Of a stretch of DNA of 6,306 nt, positions 1 through 5,425 are shown piece after piece. Position 1 is the stretch's first letter; every line of letters begins with the position of its first letter. The DNA is from Candidatus Symbiothrix sp. (GTDB lineage: Bacteria; Bacteroidota; Bacteroidia; Bacteroidales; Azobacteroidaceae). The translations under genes and the position numbers were made by a program. Under the pieces are notes generated by a model. It was not told where the DNA came from and made no database searches. It saw only the letters and a list, made by a program, of their open reading frames with translations. The stretch covers positions 1 to 6,306 of the forward strand of contig JAITXK010000032.1 in NCBI GenBank assembly GCA_031284765.1, read 5' to 3'.

Positions 1-1022
1 ATTTTATTACCGAAGATACGGTTTTGAGTAATCGAATACCTTACCTCATTTACGACAGTTTGGTGGTGGAAGCCGGCAAAACTTTGCAAATAGAGGAGGG
101 TGCTACCTTTTATATGCACAACAATGCCAAAATGATTGTCAAGGGGCGTGTGACGGCGAAAGGAACATTAGAAAAACCAATCCTGATCCGGGGCGACCGC
201 TTCGATAGCTATGCTGATATTCCTTATGACCACGTGCCGGGACAATGGGAAGGCATCCGTTTTGAATCCGACAGTTATGACAATGAATTGGAATATGTAA
301 CGATCCGCAACGGACAATACGGCTTCGATTTCCAACCTTCCGATCCTTCCCGCTCCAAAATGAAATTAAATAATGTCATCCTGACTAATTTTAAAGGCGT
401 TTTATTCAATGCGGTCAATTGCAATATCGAAGCAGGAAATTGTGAATTTTCTAACGCCCGATATGCCCTTTTGCGTCTGATTGGTGGCCGTTACCGCTTT
501 CTTCATTGCACAATTGCCAATTATTATATGAGTAATCAGGAAGCAGGCTGGGGTAATTCCAATAACGAAACAGTACAAATATTGGCAACGTATGATCAGT
601 TGGATGGCAGCGAACCGGTTATTTATCCGGTGGAACAGGCCGATTTCTACAATAGTATTATTTGGGGACAAGGTTCGGCTTCGGATATTCGAATTGAAGA
701 GGACGAAAATGTGCACGCTTACTTTCAAAATTGCATCATTCCGAATAAAAATGCAACAAACGATGACCCGAATGATCCGAATATTGAGGCACAATTAGTG
801 AATTGCCTGATTCATATTGACCCGAAATTTCAAATTACCAATTCTGACAATTTGTTTTATGATTTTCGACTGGATTCACTTTCTCCGGCAAAAAATGTCG
901 CAAATGTTCTTATTTCCCAAGAAATTCCTTACGATATGAAAGGGAATGATCGTTTCTTGGACCAAGGCCCCGACTTGGGCGCGTATGAATACAAAGCCAT
1001 TCTTACGAAAAATGACAAGTGA
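1..1022 (+). CDS. Right-handed parallel beta-helix repeat protein, 5'-truncated by the window edge
   Basis: The reading frame is open from the first complete codon (base 3) to the TGA at 1020-1022, giving 339 visible residues. The TTG at 24 is only an in-frame codon, so the true start and any signal or lipoprotein peptide lie upstream. The sequence is made of short beta-rich rungs with Asn-rich turns and recurring 'NCxI' or 'NxxI' patterns (for example around bases 410-440, 730-750 and 800-820), as in beta-helix proteins related to polymorphic outer membrane protein and pectate-lyase folds. Near the C-terminus a 'SPAKN' element is followed by 'YDMKGNDR' and ends in 'GPDLGAYEY', the ending common in Bacteroidota beta-helix proteins of the choice-of-anchor Q type. 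Such proteins are usually exported lipoproteins or surface proteins, sometimes binding or cleaving polysaccharide. No catalytic residues can be assigned, so the role is unknown. The fold is fairly certain, the function is not. Confidence 0.8.
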   Translation, partial: FITEDTVLSNRIPYLIYDSLVVEAGKTLQIEEGATFYMHNNAKMIVKGRVTAKGTLEKPILIRGDRFDSYADIPYDHVPGQWEGIRFESDSYDNELEYVTIRNGQYGFDFQPSDPSRSKMKLNNVILTNFKGVLFNAVNCNIEAGNCEFSNARYALLRLIGGRYRFLHCTIANYYMSNQEAGWGNSNNETVQILATYDQLDGSEPVIYPVEQADFYNSIIWGQGSASDIRIEEDENVHAYFQNCIIPNKNATNDDPNDPNIEAQLVNCLIHIDPKFQITNSDNLFYDFRLDSLSPAKNVANVLISQEIPYDMKGNDRFLDQGPDLGAYEYKAILTKNDK

Positions 1023-1046
1023 ATTTTTTGATTGATTTTATTTTGA

Positions 1047-1068
1047 CAAAAAGAAATTTCTTGTTTTG
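1047..1068. repeat. A+T-rich inverted repeat
   Basis: A perfect 12-base palindrome, AAGAAATTTCTT (1051-1062), is flanked by CAAA on the left and TTTTG on the right, so the symmetry continues outward with one bulged base to 1047 and 1068. It starts 25 bases after the stop codon of the beta-helix gene. As RNA it could form only a weak A-U stem with a tiny loop, so it is a poor terminator. It could be a protein-binding site for the regulator encoded downstream, or a chance product of A+T-rich sequence. Confidence 0.4.
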
Positions 1069-1098
1069 AAATACCTCATGTCTGATAAATTTACTTCT

Positions 1099-1106
1099 TA
1101 ATTTTG
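1099..1106 (+). promoter_or_regulatory. Possible -7 promoter element for the HTH regulator
   Basis: TAATTTTG matches the Bacteroidota primary sigma factor -7 consensus TAnnTTTG exactly. The nearest upstream TTTG (1065-1068) is 30 bases away, too far for the usual -33/-7 spacing of about 20. If used, the leader would be about 130 bases long and would contain the small inverted repeat at 1183-1200. In sequence this A+T-rich a chance match is quite possible. Confidence 0.3.
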
Positions 1107-1182
1107 TTTGATATTGGTATTTTTAATTCTTATCAAATAATTAAATAATAATTTATTCTTGTGATCTTTGCAGTCCCTCAAA

Positions 1183-1200
1183 GTGCTACTAAAAGTAGAC
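1183..1200. repeat. Short inverted repeat in the leader of the HTH regulator gene
   Basis: CTACT (1186-1190), a three-base AAA spacer and AGTAG (1194-1198) form a perfect 5-base inverted repeat. GT (1183-1184) and AC (1199-1200) extend it if G1185 is bulged. It sits 40 to 57 bases before the start codon. It could be an operator half-site pair or a weak mRNA hairpin. There is no T-run after it, so it is not a terminator. Confidence 0.35.
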
Positions 1201-1239
1201 TGAAGAATGAATATATTTTATAATAGTTAGAGATAGATT

Positions 1240-2226
1240 ATGCAAAAAATGAACGAGTTGTTGATTAAAAAAATTTTATCAAAAGTACCTAAACATCTGA
1301 AACCTATTGATTATTTAAAAGATGAGTTGAATATTAGCAAAGAGTCGGTTTACCGGCGGATGCGAGGTGAAATATCCTTTACTTTGGAAGAAGTGTCTTT
1401 AATAGCCAAAGACTTGAAGTTCTCTATCGACGAACTTATGGATACCCAAGAAGCTAACTATATCTTCTTAAGCATGATGGCAAATCCCTCTCAGGAAGCA
1501 GTGGCTATGTATGAGGAAATGCTGACCAACAGTATTTCTTTGCTGAAAGAAATCTATCAACAGTCCAAAAAAGTGCTTATTACAATGGCTTTGACTTCTT
1601 TCCCCTTTAAATTTTTCTCGTTTGAAAATCTGTTCCGTTTCGAATATGCGTTGTTTTTGCATCAGCAGAATCAAATTCCGTTCGGAACTTCTTTCTCCGA
1701 TATTCTTTTACCGCCGGCAATCAAAACTTTGCATCAGGATTTGGTAAATTATGTATCCCATCTGCCTAAAATTGTCTGTGTTGTCGATGATAATATATTT
1801 AGTAAATTGATCAAAAAAATAAAATATTATTATGATTTGAAATTTATCAGCAATGACGATTTACAGTTGCTGTACATCGAATTGACACAACTCCTGAAAC
1901 AGATCGAAAAGATAGTGATAACCGGCGAAAGTGAATCGAGGACTTCTTTCTCCGTGTATTATTCTTTGCTGAGTATTGATACCGCCTGCATCCATTATGA
2001 ATATGATGATATGGCAATCACACAACTTTGGCTTTGCAACGAAATGCCTATCATTTTGAAAAATAATCCTGCCGTTTGCCTTGCTCAAAAGAAGCAGTTG
2101 GAGTCTCAAATTAAATACTCCACCTTGATTACTTCGTCCAATACCATGCTGCAGGCTAAACTTCTCCGTGTGTTACGGAACTGTATTGAAGAATTGAATC
2201 AAATGTCTTTGCACGAAAGTAATTGA
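1240..2226 (+). CDS. Helix-turn-helix regulator with a long uncharacterised C-terminal region
   Basis: The protein has 328 residues. Residues about 22-67 form a helix-turn-helix domain of the lambda-repressor/Cro kind: 'LNISKESVYRRMRGE' contains the turn and recognition helix (about residues 30-44), followed by 'FTLEEVSLIAKDLKFSIDEL', the usual 'which stage of the list is active' helix pair. The remaining 260 residues look mostly helical, rich in Leu, Ile, Lys and Tyr, with no signal peptide, clear membrane segment or enzyme motif that I recognise. This suggests a sensing or oligomerisation domain. Bacteroidota genomes carry proteins with a similar N-terminal HTH, but I do not know a studied member. 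ATG 1240 gives MQKMNELL; ATG 1249 (MNELL) is equally possible and neither has a Shine-Dalgarno sequence. The gene is visibly more A+T-rich than purA downstream. It ends 66 bases before the preferred fur start and probably has its own promoter. Confidence 0.8.
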   Translation: MQKMNELLIKKILSKVPKHLKPIDYLKDELNISKESVYRRMRGEISFTLEEVSLIAKDLKFSIDELMDTQEANYIFLSMMANPSQEAVAMYEEMLTNSISLLKEIYQQSKKVLITMALTSFPFKFFSFENLFRFEYALFLHQQNQIPFGTSFSDILLPPAIKTLHQDLVNYVSHLPKIVCVVDDNIFSKLIKKIKYYYDLKFISNDDLQLLYIELTQLLKQIEKIVITGESESRTSFSVYYSLLSIDTACIHYEYDDMAITQLWLCNEMPIILKNNPAVCLAQKKQLESQIKYSTLITSSNTMLQAKLLRVLRNCIEELNQMSLHESN

Positions 2227-2235
2227 CCGAGTAAT

Positions 2236-2267
2236 ATTGAAATTCTCAATTTAAAATGCTAACTTTG
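2236..2267 (+). promoter_or_regulatory. Promoter of the fur-purA operon with overlapping operator-like palindrome
   Basis: TAACTTTG (2260-2267) matches the Bacteroidota -7 consensus TAnnTTTG exactly. TTG (2237-2239) lies 20 bases upstream, as expected for a -33 element of the TTTG type with one mismatch. Transcription would start at about 2271-2275. Bases 2236-2250 (ATTGAAATTCTCAAT) form a 7-1-7 inverted repeat centred on T2243 with one mismatched pair (2241/2245). This is the geometry of Fur and PerR boxes, and it covers the -33 element and half the spacer, where a bound repressor would block RNA polymerase. The promoter call rests on a good consensus match. Autoregulation is inference. Confidence 0.6.
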
Positions 2268-2292
2268 CTCGCTGATGCAAGAATCGTTAGTA

Positions 2293-2775
2293 ATGGACAA
2301 AGAAAATAAATTAAGAGAACTTGTCAAGCAAAAATTTGATGAATATCTAACTGCGCATAAGTGCAGAAAAACGCCGGAACGATACGCTATTTTAGATTTG
2401 ATTTATTCCGATCCGAAACATTTCGATATGGACTCCCTTTATGAAGCAATGACCGACCGCAATTTCCGGGTGAGTCGGGCTACGCTTTATAATACCATGC
2501 AACTCTTATTGGACTGCCGTTTGGTGCTGAAACATCAATTCGGTCAGAATTTGTCTTTTTACGAACGAGCTTACAACAATGAGGTTCATCATCACCTGAT
2601 TTGCACATCCTGCAATAAAGTGGTGGAATATAAAGATGCGGAATTGAAAACACTGATTCAAAACAAGAAAATCAAACAATTTACACCTGTTTACTATAAT
2701 CTTTATATTTTCGGAATCTGTAATATTTGCGCCCGCAACTTAAAAAAACAACAATCTAAATCAAATAAAAATTAA
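2293..2775 (+). CDS. Fur-family metal-dependent transcriptional repressor
   Basis: From ATG 2293 the protein has 160 residues, close to the family's usual 140-160. The N-terminal winged helix spans about residues 5-82, with 'RKTPERYAILDLIY' and 'FRVSRATLYNTMQLLLDC' carrying the DNA-recognition helix. The C-terminal half is the dimerisation and metal domain. His43, Glu81, His89 and His91 line up with the regulatory metal site of E. coli Fur (His33, Glu81, His88, His90). Cys94, Cys97, Cys133 and Cys136 form the two CxxC pairs of a structural zinc site. The His of the other classical site (His125 in Fur) appears to be Tyr125. The Lys-rich tail is short. Whether it senses iron, peroxide (PerR-like) or zinc cannot be told from sequence, so no symbol is given. 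ATG 2275 is in frame six codons earlier, but the likely transcription start falls on it, so 2293 is preferred. purA follows after 8 bases, implying co-transcription. Confidence 0.92.
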   Translation: MDKENKLRELVKQKFDEYLTAHKCRKTPERYAILDLIYSDPKHFDMDSLYEAMTDRNFRVSRATLYNTMQLLLDCRLVLKHQFGQNLSFYERAYNNEVHHHLICTSCNKVVEYKDAELKTLIQNKKIKQFTPVYYNLYIFGICNICARNLKKQQSKSNKN

Positions 2776-2783
2776 GTATATCA

Positions 2784-4055
2784 ATGAAAGTAGACACATT
2801 ATTAGGTTTACAATGGGGAGATGAAGGCAAAGGCAAAGTAGTAGATGTATTAACCCCCGGATACGATATTGTCGCCCGGTTCCAAGGCGGGCCGAATGCC
2901 GGACATACACTCGAATTTGAAGGACAAAAATATGTACTTCGCTCCATTCCGTCGGGCATTTTTCAAGGCGGAAAAATCAATATTATTGGCAATGGAGTAG
3001 TGTTGGACCCCGCACTTTTCAAAGCGGAAGTCGAATCATTGGAGGCCACGGGGCACGATTTAACGCAACGCCTGTATATCTCTAAAAAAGCGCATTTGAT
3101 TTTGCCGACCCACCGTTTGCTGGATGCCGCCTACGAATCTCAAAAAGGCAACGACAAAATCGGAACCACCGGCAAAGGCATCGGGCCTGCTTATACCGAT
3201 AAAGTGAGCCGTAACGGCTTGCGTATCGGTGATTTGGATTACAATTTTGAAGAAAAGTACAAACGCGCCATTGCCCGCCACGAAGCATTATTGCATCAGC
3301 TGCACTACGAATATGATTTGGCTTCACTGGAAAAAGAATGGCTGGCCGGTTTGGAATCCATCCGGCGTTTCCGCCGCATCGACAGCGACCATTTTATCAA
3401 CAAAGCCTTAAACGAGGGCAAGAAAGTCTTGGCCGAAGGCGCTCAAGGCACCATGCTGGATATTGATTTCGGTTCCTATCCGTATGTAACTTCTTCCAAT
3501 ACAATTTGTGCGGGCGCTTGCACCGGTTTAGGGGTGGCTCCGTCCAAAATCGGCGAAGTATATGGCATCTTCAAAGCATATTGTACCCGCGTGGGAAGCG
3601 GCCCGTTCCCAACGGAATTGTCGGACGAAACCGGACAGCAAATCCGTGATTTGGGCTTTGAATACGGCTCCGTAACCGGCCGCCCGCGCCGTTGCGGCTG
3701 GATTGATTTGGTTGCTTTGCGTTACGCCATTATGATTGACGGCGTTACCCAACTCATCATGATGAAAAGCGATGTGCTTGACACCTTTGAAACCATTCAA
3801 GCCTGCGTGGCTTATGAAATTGACGGACAAGAAACTGCCGATTTCCCCTTTGAAATCAACGACTCCGTACAGCCCGTTTGGGTGAAATTGCCCGGCTGGC
3901 AAACCGATATGACAAAGATGCACTCGGAAGACGAGTTTCCGGAAGAATTTAATGCCTATTTGTCATTTCTGGAAGCCGAATTGGGCGTCAATATTAAAAT
4001 TGTGTCCGTCGGCCCTGACAGAGCGCAGACAATCGTCCGCTATCGGGAAGATTAA
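2784..4055 (+). CDS. purA: Adenylosuccinate synthase
   Basis: This cytoplasmic enzyme joins IMP and aspartate using GTP to make adenylosuccinate, the first committed step from IMP to AMP. The 423 residues match the normal length. The GTP-binding loop 'GDEGKGK' is at 12-18 and includes the catalytic base Asp13; 'GGPNAGHT' at 35-42 carries the catalytic His41. Other family signatures are 'TTGKGIGP' (128-135), 'EGAQGTMLDIDFG' with 'YPYVTSSN' (218-239), 'GPFPTEL' (273-279), the IMP and GTP contact segment 'VTGRPRRCGW' (297-306) and 'KSDVLD' (328-333), which stands where many bacteria have 'KLDVLD' and is the form I know from Bacteroidales. The start at 2784 is fixed by the 'MKVDTLLGLQWGDEGKG' N-terminus. 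It lies 8 bases after the Fur-family gene and has no Shine-Dalgarno sequence, so it is probably translated from the same mRNA. All catalytic parts are intact. It is clearly more G+C-rich in its second half than the regulator genes upstream. Confidence 0.99.
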   Translation: MKVDTLLGLQWGDEGKGKVVDVLTPGYDIVARFQGGPNAGHTLEFEGQKYVLRSIPSGIFQGGKINIIGNGVVLDPALFKAEVESLEATGHDLTQRLYISKKAHLILPTHRLLDAAYESQKGNDKIGTTGKGIGPAYTDKVSRNGLRIGDLDYNFEEKYKRAIARHEALLHQLHYEYDLASLEKEWLAGLESIRRFRRIDSDHFINKALNEGKKVLAEGAQGTMLDIDFGSYPYVTSSNTICAGACTGLGVAPSKIGEVYGIFKAYCTRVGSGPFPTELSDETGQQIRDLGFEYGSVTGRPRRCGWIDLVALRYAIMIDGVTQLIMMKSDVLDTFETIQACVAYEIDGQETADFPFEINDSVQPVWVKLPGWQTDMTKMHSEDEFPEEFNAYLSFLEAELGVNIKIVSVGPDRAQTIVRYRED

Positions 4056-4148
4056 GCCGTTTGGCGCAATATTTGCTGTATCAGAATGGATCGCGGGCGA
4101 ACCTCGCAATCTTATGACAATTAGTTTTGAATTTAAAATTGAATTAAA
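4056..4148 (+). promoter_or_regulatory. Intergenic region with candidate promoter for the peptidase-nuclease operon
   Basis: TAGTTTTG at 4122-4129 is an exact match to the -7 consensus TAnnTTTG and would give a leader of about 15 bases before ATG 4149. No TTG lies 20 bases upstream, so the -33 half is missing. Bases 4093-4107 can form a 5-base-pair stem (GCGGG with CCTCGC, including one G-T pair) around a 5-base loop, and 4066-4076 can form a 4-base-pair stem. Neither is followed by a T-run. The downstream genes may therefore have their own promoter, receive read-through from purA, or both. Confidence 0.4.
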
Positions 4149-4149
4149 A
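4127..4149 (+). repeat. Tandem A+T-rich repeat touching the start codon
   Basis: TTGAATTTAAAA (4127-4138) is followed at once by TTGAATTAAAA (4139-4149), two copies differing by one deleted T. The last A is the first base of the ATG of the peptidase gene, and the first copy overlaps the end of the candidate -7 element. A-rich, unstructured leaders favour translation in Bacteroidota, which may be the simple explanation. Change in copy number would alter the distance between promoter and start codon. Confidence 0.5.
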
Positions 4150-4841
4150 TGGCTATTTACTGGATTTTATTTATTGGTATTGCATTAGCAAGTTGGTTGG
4201 TATCAAGTAATTTACGACGGAAAGAGAAAAAATATTCTCAAATTCCGCTCGACAACGGTTTAACCGGAAAAGACGTGGCAGAAAGAATGTTATCCGAAAG
4301 TGGAATTTACGATGTAAAAGTGGTTGCAACCAATGGCGTTTTGACCGACAATTACAACCCAAGCAATAAAACCATCAGTTTGAGTGAAGCTATTTACAGC
4401 AGCAGCAATGTTTTTGCGGCGGCGGTGGCGGCTCACGAAACCGGTCACGCATTGCAACACGCACAAGCTTATGCCCCTTTGAAAATGCGTTCGGCCTTGG
4501 TGCCGGTGGTTAGCTATGCTTCCCGGTGGGTAACCTGGATTTTATTGGGAGGAATGTTATTGATTGGCTCCAATCCCAAAGCAGGCGCTCCCGTATTATT
4601 GACGGGCATTGCGTTGTTTGCGATGACCACCCTGTTCAGTTTCATCACCTTGCCGGTCGAAATCAACGCCAGTTTGCGGGCTTTGACTTGGTTGAATCGA
4701 ACCGGAATCACCACTTCGCGCAATCATGCTGCAGCCGAAGGCGCTTTGAAAGCAGCAGCCTACACGTATGTAATTGCCGCACTGAATTCGTTGGCAACCT
4801 TGATATATTACATCATGATTTATTTGGGCAGGAGAGACTAA
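4149..4841 (+). CDS. YugP-type membrane zinc metallopeptidase
   Basis: The 230-residue protein belongs to the neutral zinc metallopeptidase family typified by B. subtilis YugP (Pfam Zn_peptidase_2). It has an N-terminal membrane helix (about residues 4-20), a soluble part, and further hydrophobic helices at about 116-142, 146-169 and 205-226. The zinc-binding motif HETGH is at 96-100, with Glu97 as the expected catalytic residue. The family signature 'LPVEINAS' at 168-175 supplies Glu171, a candidate third zinc ligand. 'NPSNKTISLSE' (70-80) is also typical of the family. Substrates are not known; membrane protein quality control is the usual guess for such enzymes. ATG 4149 is chosen because it puts the membrane helix directly at the N-terminus, as in homologues. 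The next gene begins 5 bases after its stop, so the two are probably one transcript. Confidence 0.93.
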   Translation: MAIYWILFIGIALASWLVSSNLRRKEKKYSQIPLDNGLTGKDVAERMLSESGIYDVKVVATNGVLTDNYNPSNKTISLSEAIYSSSNVFAAAVAAHETGHALQHAQAYAPLKMRSALVPVVSYASRWVTWILLGGMLLIGSNPKAGAPVLLTGIALFAMTTLFSFITLPVEINASLRALTWLNRTGITTSRNHAAAEGALKAAAYTYVIAALNSLATLIYYIMIYLGRRD

Positions 4842-4846
4842 ACAAT

Positions 4847-5416
4847 ATGATTGCATTACAGGTTTTAGGCATTACATTCAGTCAGGTACAAGCAGGCGCT
4901 TACGCCCTGATATTAGCAGAAATGGAGGGAAACAGGAGAGTGCCGGTTATTATCGGTACTCCCGAAGCCCAATCCATCGCCATTTATTTGGAAAAACTGA
5001 ATCCTCCCCGCCCTTTAACGCATGATTTGTTCATTGCCTTTGCTCAAAAACTGCATGTAAAATTGGTACAAATCAACATCTACAAATACCAGGAGGGCAT
5101 TTTCTATTCCGAAATGATTTTTAATACGGGAGAAAAAACGTTTCAGATGGATGCTCGCACTTCCGATGCCATTGCCTTAGCCGTCCGCAACAATACTCCT
5201 ATTTATATAGCCGATGAAATCATGGACGAAGTCGGTGTTGTAATGGACGAAGATGACGGTTGGGATGAAGAACATCCGCTTCCCGAAAAGAAAACCAAAA
5301 TCAGCAAGGATGCACTGAATATGGAAGAACTTCAAAAAGAGTTGAATGAAGCGATTGCCAGTGAGGATTTTGAGGCGGCCTCTTCCATTCATGAGTTGAT
5401 GAAAAAATTGAAATAA
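4847..5416 (+). CDS. Bifunctional nuclease-domain (BFN, DUF151) protein with C-terminal UVR motif
   Basis: The 189-residue protein has a BFN domain at about residues 1-125, shown by 'PVIIGTPEAQSIA' (33-45), 'RPLTHDLF' (55-62) and 'DARTSDAIALAVR' (102-114). Plant members of this family have been reported to have RNase and DNase activity; bacterial roles are poorly known. An acidic linker (about 123-143, rich in Asp and Glu) leads to a UvrB/UvrC-type motif at about 158-189, with 'ASEDFEAASSIHELMKKLK' at its core, a helical hairpin used for protein contacts in UvrB, UvrC and Clp-system partners. This two-part layout is common in Bacteroidota. The frame is open upstream to 4526 inside the peptidase gene, but ATG 4847 is right: it begins exactly with the family N-terminus 'MIALQVLGIT'. 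AGGAGA at 4830-4835 ends 11 bases before it, a possible though distant ribosome binding site. Confidence 0.93.
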   Translation: MIALQVLGITFSQVQAGAYALILAEMEGNRRVPVIIGTPEAQSIAIYLEKLNPPRPLTHDLFIAFAQKLHVKLVQINIYKYQEGIFYSEMIFNTGEKTFQMDARTSDAIALAVRNNTPIYIADEIMDEVGVVMDEDDGWDEEHPLPEKKTKISKDALNMEELQKELNEAIASEDFEAASSIHELMKKLK

Positions 5417-5425
5417 ACTTTGTCA

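Larger units (their letters stand above)
1023..1239. other. A+T-rich intergenic region between the beta-helix gene and the HTH regulator
   Basis: These 217 bases hold no credible gene. They contain two short inverted repeats (1047-1068 and 1183-1200) and several partial matches to the Bacteroidota -7 element: a perfect TAATTTTG at 1099-1106, GATCTTTG at 1163-1170 (7 of 8) and TATATTTT at 1212-1219 (7 of 8). None has a TTTG or TTG about 20 bases upstream, so the promoter of the next gene cannot be fixed. No classical GC-rich hairpin with a T-run is present to end transcription of the upstream gene. Confidence 0.7.

Noticed and set aside
402..794. 130-codon open frame on the minus strand opposite the beta-helix gene
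   Set aside because: The translation is rich in Ile, Cys and Arg without any domain pattern; the plus-strand frame has clear beta-helix features.
1163..1170. GATCTTTG and TATATTTT (1212-1219) considered as promoter -7 elements for the HTH gene
   Set aside because: Each misses one consensus base and neither has a -33 type TTG at the right distance; they were noted only in the description of the intergenic region.
2756..2959. Minus-strand frame over the fur-purA junction as a possible antisense small protein
   Set aside because: It is opposite the start of purA, has no promoter-like sequence in the proper place and no family resemblance.
3528..3923. 131-codon open frame on the minus strand inside purA
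   Set aside because: It lies opposite a highly conserved purA segment, its translation shows no family features, and such shadows are common opposite G+C-richer codons.
4093..4107. Hairpin after purA considered as a terminator
   Set aside because: The stem is only 5 base pairs with a G-T pair and no T-run follows, so it does not meet the pattern of an intrinsic terminator.
3952..4188. 78-codon plus-strand frame bridging purA and the peptidase gene
   Set aside because: It overlaps the end of purA and the start of the peptidase gene in another frame and has no recognisable features; purA ends normally, so it is not a frameshifted tail.
4526..4846. N-terminal extension of the nuclease gene inside the peptidase gene
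   Set aside because: The frame is open, but the extension looks like out-of-frame peptidase sequence, and the conserved family N-terminus begins at 4847.
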